Assembly: GCA_002427465.1 (NCBI GenBank)
Contig: DIRC01000057.1
Span: 54,563-76,087, forward strand
DNA length: 21,525 nt
Direction of reading: 5' to 3'
DNA from: Clostridiales bacterium UBA5446
Lineage (GTDB): Bacteria; Bacillota; Clostridia; Oscillospirales; Oscillospiraceae
Under the pieces are notes generated by a model. That model was given only the letters and a program-made list of their open reading frames with translations, did no database searches and was not told the DNA's origin. Both the position numbers and the translations under genes were made by a program. Shown here one piece after another: positions 1 to 7,215 of this stretch; the first letter of the stretch is position 1; each line of letters starts with the position of its first letter.

Positions 1-80
1 GCCCAGGTTCCGGCGCAAAGGGACAGGCATAGTGACAGCAGCAGGGCTATTTCAATTTTTGTTAACCAGATTTTTTTCAT
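1..80 (-). CDS. N-terminus of an exported or membrane protein, possibly SpoIIR (cut by window edge)
   Basis: Only the first 26 or so codons are present, and the gene runs off the left edge. They read as a charged start (MKKIWLTKIE), then a hydrophobic stretch of about 16 residues ending in CAGTWA, which is a signal peptide or membrane anchor. A GAGGT ribosome site precedes two adjacent in-frame ATG codons at 83 and 80; the second has the better spacing and was chosen. It lies on the same strand downstream of apgM-ispE, separated from them by a terminator. The pattern EIALLL..., ending in G-T/S-W-A, resembles the start of clostridial SpoIIR, the secreted forespore signal, and I recall spoIIR lying near ispE in some Clostridia. 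That identity is an inference from 26 residues; any other secreted protein remains possible. Confidence 0.5.
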   Translation of the reverse strand, partial: MKKIWLTKIEIALLLSLCLSLCAGTW

Positions 81-141
81 CATATGTACCTCACAGTGAT
101 ATTATCGCCATGAGGATCAGAGGTTATACCGGCCGGAAACA

Positions 142-172
142 TAAAAACAGACGGTTTTAAAACCGTCTGTTA
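142..172 (-). terminator. Rho-independent terminator after ispE
   Basis: ACAGACGG and CCGTCTGT form 8-bp arms around TTTTAAAA, which can extend the pairing. Read on the minus strand the hairpin is followed by five T. It lies 19 nt past the ispE stop codon and so closes the apgM-ispE transcript. The plus-strand reading lacks a good T-run. Confidence 0.8.
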
Positions 173-190
173 GATTTACGCGAAATGCTT

Positions 191-1060
191 TTATCCCATG
201 ACAGAGCCCTGAATCCGGGTCAAGAATACCTCGCGGCAGCCTTCCGCCAGAGCGTCACGGGCTTTGGCCGCGGCGGATTCCGTTTCAAAAAGCCCGAATA
301 CGGCGGAGCCGGTGCCGCTCATCACCGCGCCCAGGGCCCCCGAATCCAGAAGGCGGTTTTTCATGCCGCGCACATCCGCGGCGCGGCGGCCCAGCACGTC
401 CTCGAACACGTTATACATCCGCCTGGCCACGCCGGCCAAATCACCATATTCGATCGCCTTTACCATGCCGTCCGTATCCGGGCGGCAGCGGGACGCGCGG
501 GAACCGATCCTGGAAAACAGTTCCGGTGTGGAGGCGGTGAAATTAGGCATACAAATCACCACGGCGCAGGCGGGCAGCGGGGGCAGGGGAGTGATCCGCT
601 CCCCGCGCCCCTGTGCGAGCGCGGTGCCTCCCGATACGCAGAAGGGAACGTCGGAACCGACGCCTTCGGCGACGGCCTCAAGCTGCCGGGCGGAAAGCCC
701 CGCGCCCGTCAGCCGGTTCAGCGCCCTGAGAACGGCGGCCGCGTCCGACGAGCCGCCGCCGAGACCGGCGCATACGGGGATGCGTTTTTTAATGCGTATG
801 GCCGCGCCGCCGTCCCGTATGCCCGCCGCGGCGAAAAACGCCTTCGCCGCCTTAAGGGCCGAGTTTCTGTCGTCGCAGGGAATATAGTCCCTGTCCGTTT
901 CAGCGGAAAAGCCGCCGTTCGTCAGCGTCACATGCACATCGTCGCAAAGGGCCGCGCTCTGCATGACCATGCGCAGGTCATGAAACCCGTCCGGCCTTTT
1001 CCCGAGTACATCCAGAGACAGGTTAAGCTTGGCGTATGCCTTTTCCATCGCGGCGGTCAT
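191..1060 (-). CDS. ispE: 4-diphosphocytidyl-2-C-methyl-D-erythritol kinase (IspE)
   Basis: This cytosolic GHMP-family kinase phosphorylates the 2-OH of CDP-methylerythritol with ATP in the non-mevalonate isoprenoid pathway. Seen in the 289-aa product are AKLNLSLDVLGKRPDGFHDL near residues 10-29 (substrate-binding motif with the conserved Lys at 11), the ATP loop GLGGGSSDAA at about 99-108, GSDVPF with the catalytic Asp at about 137, GGTA just after, and the late motif MSGTGSAVFGLF at about 247-258. The length is normal for the family. The start ATG overlaps the stop codon of apgM (ATGA), which suggests translational coupling; a second in-frame Met four codons later is the alternative start, and neither has a strong ribosome site of its own. 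No defect is visible. Confidence 0.96.
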   Translation of the reverse strand: MTAAMEKAYAKLNLSLDVLGKRPDGFHDLRMVMQSAALCDDVHVTLTNGGFSAETDRDYIPCDDRNSALKAAKAFFAAAGIRDGGAAIRIKKRIPVCAGLGGGSSDAAAVLRALNRLTGAGLSARQLEAVAEGVGSDVPFCVSGGTALAQGRGERITPLPPLPACAVVICMPNFTASTPELFSRIGSRASRCRPDTDGMVKAIEYGDLAGVARRMYNVFEDVLGRRAADVRGMKNRLLDSGALGAVMSGTGSAVFGLFETESAAAKARDALAEGCREVFLTRIQGSVMG

Positions 1061-2286
1061 TGCGCGAAAAGGGCGGGCATCAGCTTGATACCCTCGTCCA
1101 GAAACGGCCCCTTCCCGCCGTTTTTCTCCGTATAAGCGCAGCCAGAGCCTTTTTGGACACGGCTGTCATAGAGCAGATAAGGTACCGGGTCGCCGCCGTG
1201 GGCGCCGTTTTCCATATAAGTTTTATGGTCGGACAGGACCAGCAGGCGGAAATCCTCACCCCTTCGCTCCAGCTCCCCGACAAGGGGCCTGAGCACCCGC
1301 TCCGAAAGGCATTCGATGCTGGATATCTTATGGGGCAGGTCGTGATTGTGGGTGGCCTCGTCCGGCCCCTCCAGATGGACGGCGGCAAAATCGTGGGCCA
1401 GGAGGATATCCAGGGCGGCCTTTGTCTTGGCTTCATAATCGGTGTCCCATTCGCCGGTGGCGGTAGGGACGGAAACCGGCGTAAGCCCCGCAAGGCGCGC
1501 GATCCCGTGGCACAGGGGCACGGCGGAGACCACGCCGCCGGAAGCGCCGTAGGCCCGGGTAAAGTCCGGCAGTTTCGCCCCCCTGCCCTCGGCCCAGAAC
1601 CAGATGCCGTTGGCGGGAAGCCTGCCTTCCCCGCGGCGCTTTTCGTTGATGGGATGGTGGTCGAGGATGGCGAAGGCCTTTTCCATCAGCGCCCTGAGAA
1701 CGGCTGCGTTTGGGCAGCCGGAGGGCAGGAGCGGCCCGCAGACCTGGTTGAGATGATCGTGGGGCGGGGCCAGGAAGATTCCCGTGATGTCCGCGTTTTC
1801 CTGCACAACCAAATGCCGGAAGGAGGAGCCGGGGTAGACGGTAAGGCCGGCTGCCCGGGCCGCGGGCGCGAAATCCGGATGGGCAAAAAGCGCGCCTATC
1901 AGCGCGTCGGATTCCTCGCCTTCAATTGAGCCGGCGCTGTGGGACAGGATGCGGCGCGCTTCAAGGGGCATATCCCCGTCTTCGAAGCTTACCATGTTGC
2001 AGCGGTATGCCGCGCCGCCTTCCGGCATCACGATGCCCGCGGCAGCCAGTTCTAGCGGCGCGCGGCCGGAATAGCATTTGCGCGGGTCGCAGCCGAAAAT
2101 CGACATGATGGCGGTGTCGCTCCCAGGCGGAAAGCCTTCGGGGATGGTCTGCACGCTGCCCACCGTTCCCCGTTCGGCCAAAAAATCCAGAAATGGTTTT
2201 GCCGCGGCTTCCAGCGGCGTTTTTCCGCCAAGCGCCGGAATGGGGTTATCCGCCATGCCGTCGCCGATAACGAGAATAAATTTCAT
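1057..2286 (-). CDS. apgM: Cofactor-independent phosphoglycerate mutase, ApgM family
   Basis: A member of the alkaline-phosphatase superfamily that in its classical role interconverts 3- and 2-phosphoglycerate in glycolysis. The 409-aa product opens with FILVIGDGMADNP (metal-ligand Asp at 9), has PGSDTAIMS with the predicted phosphoserine nucleophile at about 56, and near the C-terminus has LSDHKTYMENGAHGGDPVP, which supplies metal-binding Asp and His residues. The start at 2286 was chosen because a CAGGAG site lies just upstream and the metal motif begins at residue 5; the frame is open for 37 more codons upstream, but that stretch contains the promoter. Established caveat: in some bacteria close homologues of ApgM act as homoserine kinase instead, so the substrate cannot be settled from sequence alone. 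It is translationally coupled to ispE. Confidence 0.92.
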   Translation of the reverse strand: MKFILVIGDGMADNPIPALGGKTPLEAAAKPFLDFLAERGTVGSVQTIPEGFPPGSDTAIMSIFGCDPRKCYSGRAPLELAAAGIVMPEGGAAYRCNMVSFEDGDMPLEARRILSHSAGSIEGEESDALIGALFAHPDFAPAARAAGLTVYPGSSFRHLVVQENADITGIFLAPPHDHLNQVCGPLLPSGCPNAAVLRALMEKAFAILDHHPINEKRRGEGRLPANGIWFWAEGRGAKLPDFTRAYGASGGVVSAVPLCHGIARLAGLTPVSVPTATGEWDTDYEAKTKAALDILLAHDFAAVHLEGPDEATHNHDLPHKISSIECLSERVLRPLVGELERRGEDFRLLVLSDHKTYMENGAHGGDPVPYLLYDSRVQKGSGCAYTEKNGGKGPFLDEGIKLMPALFAQ

Positions 2287-2314
2287 GTTGTACTCCTGAA
2301 GGGATATTTTATTC

Positions 2315-2343
2315 AGTATACCGCATACTATCGCCATTTTAAA
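2315..2343 (-). promoter_or_regulatory. Candidate sigma-A promoter for apgM-ispE
   Basis: On the minus strand TTTAAA (2343-2338), a 17-nt spacer and TATACT (2320-2315) are followed about 20 nt later by the CAGGAG ribosome site and the apgM start. The -10 box is good, the -35 box weak. Confidence 0.55.
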
Positions 2344-2414
2344 GACAATCAGGGGATAAAACAGAAATAAAATATGCAATATAGGAAAATCGGTCAACCC
2401 TGTTTAAATGGGAC

Positions 2415-2443
2415 TTTATTTGTGCGGGATTTTATGCTAAGAT
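2415..2443 (+). promoter_or_regulatory. Candidate extended -10 promoter for the V-ATPase operon
   Basis: TGC followed by TAAGAT (2435-2443) gives an extended -10, with a poor -35 (TTTATT at 2415) 17 nt upstream. It lies about 75 nt before the first V-ATPase gene, and no better pair was found in the 2400-2518 gap. The leader it would produce contains the TTTTGACA repeat. Confidence 0.5.
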
Positions 2444-2462
2444 ATAACTCTGTAAAATAAGT

Positions 2463-2483
2463 TTTTGACATAGGCTTTTGACA
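2463..2483 (+). repeat. Direct repeat TTTTGACA x2 in the V-ATPase leader
   Basis: TTTTGACA occurs at 2463-2470 and again at 2476-2483, a 13-bp period. Each copy contains a perfect TTGACA -35 hexamer, but no convincing -10 sits 16-18 nt downstream of either (TACCGC at 2488, TTAAGG at 2501). It may be a protein-binding direct repeat or a pair of decayed -35 boxes. Confidence 0.45.
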
Positions 2484-2518
2484 GCTTTACCGCATCTCAA
2501 TTAAGGGGGAGCACTTCA

Positions 2519-2845
2519 TTGGAAAGCACAAATACGCTGCGGGAAATCCTGGACGCGGAAAGGCGGGCCGTGGAAATTTATGACGGCGCGCTTACGCAGC
2601 GCAGGGATCTGGACGCGAGGATTGCGCGGGGAAAAGACAGCCTTGCGCACAAATATGCGGATAAAGTGAATATGGCTTTGGCGGCGGTTCGGGCGGAGGC
2701 GGCGGCGCAGGCCGACGCTGAAATTGCGCGTCTCGAGGCGCAGACCAATGCCCGGCTTGACACTTTGCGGGAGGGATTCGCCTTGTCGCGGGAGGGCTAT
2801 ATTGACAAGCTGTTCAGCCTTGTCACGGGAGATCTGGATGAATAA
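2519..2845 (+). CDS. V-type ATPase peripheral-stalk subunit (G/H-like)
   Basis: This 108-aa protein is the first gene of the V-ATPase operon. It is almost entirely charged and alanine-rich predicted coiled coil (for example VRAEAAAQADAEIARLEAQ), as expected for the G/H-type stalk subunit that pairs with subunit E to hold the V1 head to the membrane part. The start is TTG at 2519, with the purine-rich site AAGGGGGAG about 6 nt upstream; no in-frame ATG offers a better choice. Its stop overlaps the start of the next gene. The family assignment rests on coiled-coil character, length and first position in the operon (where Enterococcus hirae has ntpF), not on a diagnostic motif. Confidence 0.8.
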   Translation: MESTNTLREILDAERRAVEIYDGALTQRRDLDARIARGKDSLAHKYADKVNMALAAVRAEAAAQADAEIARLEAQTNARLDTLREGFALSREGYIDKLFSLVTGDLDE

Positions 2846-3869
2846 AGAGGACCTTGTCCCTCTGGACATCGCCCTGGCCACGGAGGCCCGCGGGATGTTC
2901 TCACGGCTGCTTACCGATGAGGATAAAAGTAAAATTGCCAACTTGCGCTCGGCGGACCAGCTGGTTATCTTGCTGCGGCACACCGAGAGCTGGGGCGCCG
3001 CCGTCAGGTCGCTGCCGCCTTCCGGGGTCACGGCCGAGCTTTTTTCCTTGGAGATGGAACGCCATCTGTATCGGGAATATGAGCGCCTGTACCGGTTTGC
3101 CCAGGAGTCTGCAAGGGAATTTCTTGTCTTTATGGCCCTTCGAGCCATCTGCCGGACAATCCTTGCCGCGCTCAGGCGGCTTGTCTCGCCGAATACAAAA
3201 GACTACACCGACCCCCTGCCGCCGTTTTTCCATTCACTCCGGGGCTATCACATCAAAAGAATCAGCGAAGTCAAAAGTTTCGAGGCCCTAAGCGAGGTTT
3301 TGGGGGACAGCCTCTATGGCCAGACCCTGAGTAAACTGGAAAAAGACACTGTTACCGGGCTTCCCCAATATGCGGATGCGGTCATAGCCCTTGAGGAGAG
3401 TTATTATTATATCGTCAACGAGCATTTGCTGAGCGGATATGCGGGGCCGGATAAAGAAGGCCTGGTGGAAAGCGTCAGCTTAAAAGCCGACCTTCTGGCG
3501 CTGTCCTATATGATGCGCCTGAGAAAATTCAATACGCCCATTGAAAAAGCCATGGAAATCCTGCGGCCCCTTCCGGGAACAATCAGCCGGGAGGATGCGC
3601 AGGCCATACTCTCCGCGAAGGATGACGGGGAAGTCGTCAGGCTTGTGTCCCAGGCGCTGCATCATCAGAGGCTTGGGGAAATCGAACGGATCGACGATCG
3701 GTTTCTTCGGGGTGTGGAGGCGGAATATTTCCGCGGGGTAGTGCGCGGGAAGCCGACGCTAAGGGTGGCGTATGCCTTCCTTATGCTTAAGGAGATGGAA
3801 TGCAATATGCTCAAGCGGGTTTACGTTGCGCTGCAATACGGGTTTGACCCCGAAGTATTTATTATCTGA
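2838..3869 (+). CDS. ntpC: V-type ATPase subunit C (AC39 family)
   Basis: Subunit C (the bacterial counterpart of eukaryotic subunit d) is the socket that joins the central rotor stalk to the proteolipid ring. The 343-aa mostly helical product has AC39-type features: an ESYYYIVNEHLLSGYAGPD stretch near the middle, LKADLLALSYMMRLRKF after it, and the C-terminal ECNMLKRVYVALQYGFDPE. The chosen ATG at 2838 overlaps the stop of the preceding gene and follows GGGAG; upstream in-frame codons lie inside the previous gene and give non-family sequence. Length fits the family. In E. hirae and many Clostridia subunit C follows K and E, whereas here it comes before I. Confidence 0.92.
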   Translation: MNKEDLVPLDIALATEARGMFSRLLTDEDKSKIANLRSADQLVILLRHTESWGAAVRSLPPSGVTAELFSLEMERHLYREYERLYRFAQESAREFLVFMALRAICRTILAALRRLVSPNTKDYTDPLPPFFHSLRGYHIKRISEVKSFEALSEVLGDSLYGQTLSKLEKDTVTGLPQYADAVIALEESYYYIVNEHLLSGYAGPDKEGLVESVSLKADLLALSYMMRLRKFNTPIEKAMEILRPLPGTISREDAQAILSAKDDGEVVRLVSQALHHQRLGEIERIDDRFLRGVEAEYFRGVVRGKPTLRVAYAFLMLKEMECNMLKRVYVALQYGFDPEVFII

Positions 3870-3883
3870 AGGAGGGGCGATGA

Positions 3884-5806
3884 TTGGCTACAGAAAAACT
3901 GCTAAAGGCCGTGGTAACCGGGCCTGGTGACCAGCTCGATCATGCGATACGGGCACTGATTATCGGCCACCAGTTCCATCCAATAAACGCGACAAGCTCC
4001 ATGAAGCTTTTAGGCAAGCTGAAGACGCCCGAGGGTTCCAACCCTTATCGCGGACATTTGGACACGGCGGTTACGCTGTTGTCGAAGCTTGGGATCGAGC
4101 CGGCTTTCAAAGCTTTTGAGGGTGCGGGATTCAGGCTGGAGGATACCGCCGCCTATATCCAGGAGCTGTCCGATAAAAGCGCGCGGCTCATTACCCACAG
4201 GAATTCCGCCCTGAGCCTTGCCGCGGACAGCGAGGCGCTTATAGGCCGCCTTGGGCCGTTTTCCGAGTTGGGCGTGGACCTGGCCGAGCTGCTGGCCGTC
4301 CGGCGGCTGGCGCTGCGGTTGGGGAAGGTGAAGCCCGGCGATTATGACAAAGTTTGGGCATATGCGGATAACGAGCCGGACGTGTTTCTGTTCCGCGCCG
4401 GCGCGGACAATGAGTATATTTACTGCCTTTATCTGGCGCTGCCAGGCGAGGCGGGCAGGTTGGCGGGATATTTTGGCAGCCTTGGCTTTATTTTTGAAGA
4501 TAAGCTGGACACTGCGGGGATTTCCGGAATTCCGGCGGAGCAGATTGTCAGGCTGAGGGACGAAGTGAAGCAGGCGAAGGAAAAGGCCGCACTGCTGGAG
4601 GCGGAGCTGGCCGCTCTGGCCGATCGGGAGCGGGACGCCCTGCTCAGACGTTACTCCTGGCTGCGATACATGAGCGAGAGTTTTGCCCTTCGACGATATG
4701 CGGGTACGGACGGAAGAAGCTTTTTCCTGACCGGCTGGATACCGGCCAAGGACGCGGAGGCCTTTGAGTCGGCTACCGACAGCCTTGGCTGTGTCTGCAC
4801 CTTTGAAGACCCCGACATCGAGGATGCGGGACACGTCCCGGTGAAATTCACAGCCGGCTTTTTCACCCGTATTTTTGCGCCCTTTGTTGAGATGTACGGC
4901 TACCCGGCCTATGGAGAGATGGACCCCCGCCTTTTCATGACCATAACCTACAGCCTGCTTTTTGGGGTCATGTTCGGGGATGTGGGCCAGGGCGCCGTGC
5001 TTGTGCTCGTTGGCCTGTTCCTGCTGAAGAAAAAGGGGATGTGGCTCGGCAGGATCATCACCGCCGTGGGCTGCTCCGCCATTGTCTTCGGCTTCGTATA
5101 CGGCAGCATATTCGGCAACGAGCATATTCTCCCCGGCTTTAAAGTACTGGAGGGCGGGAATATCGCCGGAATCCTGCTGATCAGCGCCGCGGGCGGCAGC
5201 CTGCTCATCGCGGTATGCGGAATCCTCAACATCGTAACCGGGTTCCGGCAGAGGGACTATAAAAAGGCGCTGTTCTCGGCAAACGGCGTTGCGGGCGTCC
5301 TTTTCCTCCTGGGCCTTGTCACCGGAGTGGCCGGCGACCAGCTCCTCGGCTGGCGCCTAATGGGCAGCACGGCGTATTGGCTCGCCCTGGCGGCGATGCT
5401 GCTGTGTATCTGGCTGGGCGACTTGCTTGGCTGGCTGTGCGGCGAAAGAAAGGAGCGCCTGCATGGAGTCGGGATGCTCATACTGGAAGGTTTTTTCGAT
5501 CTGTTCGAGGCTTTTCTCTCCTGGCTGTCGAACTGCCTTTCTTTCCTGCGTGTGGGAACTTATGCTATTTGCCATGCCATCATGATGCTCATAGTCTACA
5601 CGCTTTCCGCCACTGAAGGCGGCTACTCCCTCATCGGCCTCGCGGCGGGCAACATCATCGTCATGGTTATCGAGGCTGTGCTGGTCTGCATTCAGGTTTT
5701 GAGGCTGGAATTCTATGAGCTTTTCGGAAGGTTCTATACCGGGCGCGGCGCGCCCTTCTCGCCAAAGATCATAAACTATGCCGATGTCGAATCCCGGGCA
5801 GCCTGA
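3884..5806 (+). CDS. ntpI: V-type ATPase subunit I (a-subunit, membrane stator)
   Basis: Subunit I forms the ion half-channels against the rotating proteolipid ring. The 640-aa product has a soluble N-terminal half containing a coiled coil (residues around 225-250, RLRDEVKQAKEKAALLEAEL) and a membrane half with about seven or eight hydrophobic segments. It carries the family hallmark FGDVGQG at about 364-370 and, near 556, SFLRVGTYAICHA, whose Arg is the expected ion-path residue. The C-terminus RLEFYELFGRFYTGRGAPF is the usual ending. The start is TTG at 3884, six nt after GGAGGGG; the ATG at 3880 is out of frame. The gene follows ntpC by 14 nt. Confidence 0.95.
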   Translation: MATEKLLKAVVTGPGDQLDHAIRALIIGHQFHPINATSSMKLLGKLKTPEGSNPYRGHLDTAVTLLSKLGIEPAFKAFEGAGFRLEDTAAYIQELSDKSARLITHRNSALSLAADSEALIGRLGPFSELGVDLAELLAVRRLALRLGKVKPGDYDKVWAYADNEPDVFLFRAGADNEYIYCLYLALPGEAGRLAGYFGSLGFIFEDKLDTAGISGIPAEQIVRLRDEVKQAKEKAALLEAELAALADRERDALLRRYSWLRYMSESFALRRYAGTDGRSFFLTGWIPAKDAEAFESATDSLGCVCTFEDPDIEDAGHVPVKFTAGFFTRIFAPFVEMYGYPAYGEMDPRLFMTITYSLLFGVMFGDVGQGAVLVLVGLFLLKKKGMWLGRIITAVGCSAIVFGFVYGSIFGNEHILPGFKVLEGGNIAGILLISAAGGSLLIAVCGILNIVTGFRQRDYKKALFSANGVAGVLFLLGLVTGVAGDQLLGWRLMGSTAYWLALAAMLLCIWLGDLLGWLCGERKERLHGVGMLILEGFFDLFEAFLSWLSNCLSFLRVGTYAICHAIMMLIVYTLSATEGGYSLIGLAAGNIIVMVIEAVLVCIQVLRLEFYELFGRFYTGRGAPFSPKIINYADVESRAA

Positions 5807-5858
5807 CAACAAACCCTTCTACTTATCACACTATCTATTTCATATCGGAGGTCTTACC

Positions 5859-6287
5859 ATGCTCAAGCTTATTTATCCCGCCATCGTGATGCTGATCCTG
5901 ATCGTGCTGCCCCTGGCCGCTATTTACCGCCGCGCCAAGCGCGGGAAGAGCGTCAAAAAGCCCCTTTACGCGAACCTCTGCCTGTTTTTCACCATGTTTG
6001 CCGTCAGCGCCGCCGTCTTCCTGAGTCAGGGCGTCGCGGCCGCCGGGGATACCATGGCTGCCGGCGGGACGGATTGGACTACCGCCGTCGCCTATATCTC
6101 CGCAGCCCTCGCCGTCGGGATCTCCGGCCTTGCCTCGGCCAAAGCCGTTGCCCAGACAGCCTGCGCCGCGATAGGCGCCATGGTCGAAAATGAGGGCACC
6201 TTCGGCAAATCACTGGTTTTTGTCGGCATGGCGGAGGGCATCGCCATCTACGGCCTGCTCATCGGCATCGTGATCGTCCTGTTCTGA
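5859..6287 (+). CDS. ntpK: V-type ATPase subunit K (proteolipid, rotor ring)
   Basis: The 142-aa product is a rotor-ring proteolipid with four predicted membrane segments (about 6-23, 38-58, 75-105, 117-141). Only the last two form a c-type hairpin, with the ion-carrying Glu at about 126 in GMAEGIAIYGLL; the first two are an extra N-terminal pair that lacks a second ion-binding Glu. This single-site layout is known in clostridial V-ATPases and differs from E. hirae NtpK, which has two full hairpins. The Glu is followed by Gly, whereas Na+-binding rings usually have Ser or Thr there, and the Gln of the SGIAQGK motif in NtpK is replaced by Ser (SGLASAK). This hints at protons as the coupling ion, an inference only. 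The start ATG at 5859 has GGAGG upstream. Confidence 0.93.
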   Translation: MLKLIYPAIVMLILIVLPLAAIYRRAKRGKSVKKPLYANLCLFFTMFAVSAAVFLSQGVAAAGDTMAAGGTDWTTAVAYISAALAVGISGLASAKAVAQTACAAIGAMVENEGTFGKSLVFVGMAEGIAIYGLLIGIVIVLF

Positions 6288-6595
6288 TGCGCTACTACTG
6301 CATTTCCGACGATCCCGATGTTCTGACCGGGATGCGCCTGGCCGGTGTGGACGGCGTATGCGCTACTACCTCAAAGGAAGTGGAGGCCGCCGTGGCAAAG
6401 GTCAGCGCCGATCCTTCGGTTGCTGTCCTGCTTGTGACGGACGGCTGCTATGCGCTGTACCCTGAAAGGCTGGACGAGCTGAAGCTCACCGCGGAGCATC
6501 CCCTGGTGAATATCATTTCAGACAGCCGGGGGTCGCGGCGCGAACCGAACTTCATCACTCGCCTGATTAACGAGGCGATAGGCATCAAAATTTGA
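6287..6595 (+). CDS. ntpG: V-type ATPase subunit F
   Basis: Subunit F is the small central-stalk protein that binds subunit D inside the V1 head. The 102-aa product begins MRYYCISDDPDVLTGMRLAG and continues with AVLLVTDGCYALYP, the typical Rossmann-like F-subunit pattern, ending in a helical INEAIGIKI. The start ATG at 6287 shares one base with the ntpK stop (TGATG), so translation is probably coupled. Length matches the family. In most described operons F follows E and C; here it lies between K and E. The symbol follows E. hirae usage. Confidence 0.92.
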   Translation: MRYYCISDDPDVLTGMRLAGVDGVCATTSKEVEAAVAKVSADPSVAVLLVTDGCYALYPERLDELKLTAEHPLVNIISDSRGSRREPNFITRLINEAIGIKI

Positions 6596-6609
6596 GAGCA
6601 GGTCTGAAA

Positions 6610-7212
6610 ATGCCAGAGAACAGGGATAAATTAAAATCTTATATAAGCAGCGTCATTTTAATGGCGGAGGCCGACGCCAAAATCGTCATGGACGAAGTAT
6701 CCGAAGCCGAGGCAAAGGCTTTGGAATCCGCGGAAGCGCTGGAGTCGGCCGAGGCGGATCGCCGCATTGCAGAAGGCGCCGCCGCCGCGAAAGCAGCGGA
6801 GGAAAAGCGCGTTGTCGCCAGCCGGCTTTGCACCCGCCGCCGGCTTCTGGAATACAGGGAGCGTTGCGCCGGGCAGGCGTTTGAGGAAGTCAGAAAGCGT
6901 ATAGAGGCGTATACGGCCACCCCGGAATACGCCGAGAAGCTTTGTGTGCTTCTGGTCAAAGCCTATGGCGGCATGCCGGGCATCACCGCGGCGCGGGTGT
7001 TCCTCCGTCAGGCGGACATGAAGTATCAAGACGCCCTTGCCGCCCGGCTGCCCGAGGTCCGGCTTGAGTTTGTCGAGGGCCGCTTTGTCCTGGGCGGGCT
7101 GATACTGATGAGCGAGGAGAAGGCGCGGCGTGTGGATCTGACTTTCGATTCAGGGTTTTCCGATCTCTCGGGGAGGTTTTCCGAGATAACAGGATTCTGC
7201 GTGGAGGATTAA
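6610..7212 (+). CDS. ntpE: V-type ATPase subunit E (peripheral stalk)
   Basis: Subunit E pairs with the G/H subunit to form the outer stalk that stops the A3B3 head from turning. The product (200 aa from ATG at 6610) has a long alanine- and glutamate-rich helix over roughly the first 90 residues, including the near-repeat ALESAEALESAEADRRIAE, then a globular C-terminal domain with FVLGGLILMSEEKARRVDLTFDS, the usual E-subunit ending. A TTG six codons earlier (6592) overlaps the end of the previous gene and would add MRAGLK; ATG 6610 was preferred because GAGAGCAGG lies at a better distance. The gene ends 3 nt before subunit A. Confidence 0.92.
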   Translation: MPENRDKLKSYISSVILMAEADAKIVMDEVSEAEAKALESAEALESAEADRRIAEGAAAAKAAEEKRVVASRLCTRRRLLEYRERCAGQAFEEVRKRIEAYTATPEYAEKLCVLLVKAYGGMPGITAARVFLRQADMKYQDALAARLPEVRLEFVEGRFVLGGLILMSEEKARRVDLTFDSGFSDLSGRFSEITGFCVED

Positions 7213-7215
7213 CCG

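Noticed and set aside
185..1135. 316-codon plus-strand frame opposite ispE
   Set aside because: Arg/Gly/Ala-rich antisense shadow of ispE with no family features.
4010..5125. 371-codon minus-strand frame opposite ntpI
   Set aside because: Shadow of the subunit I gene; no family features and no ribosome site.
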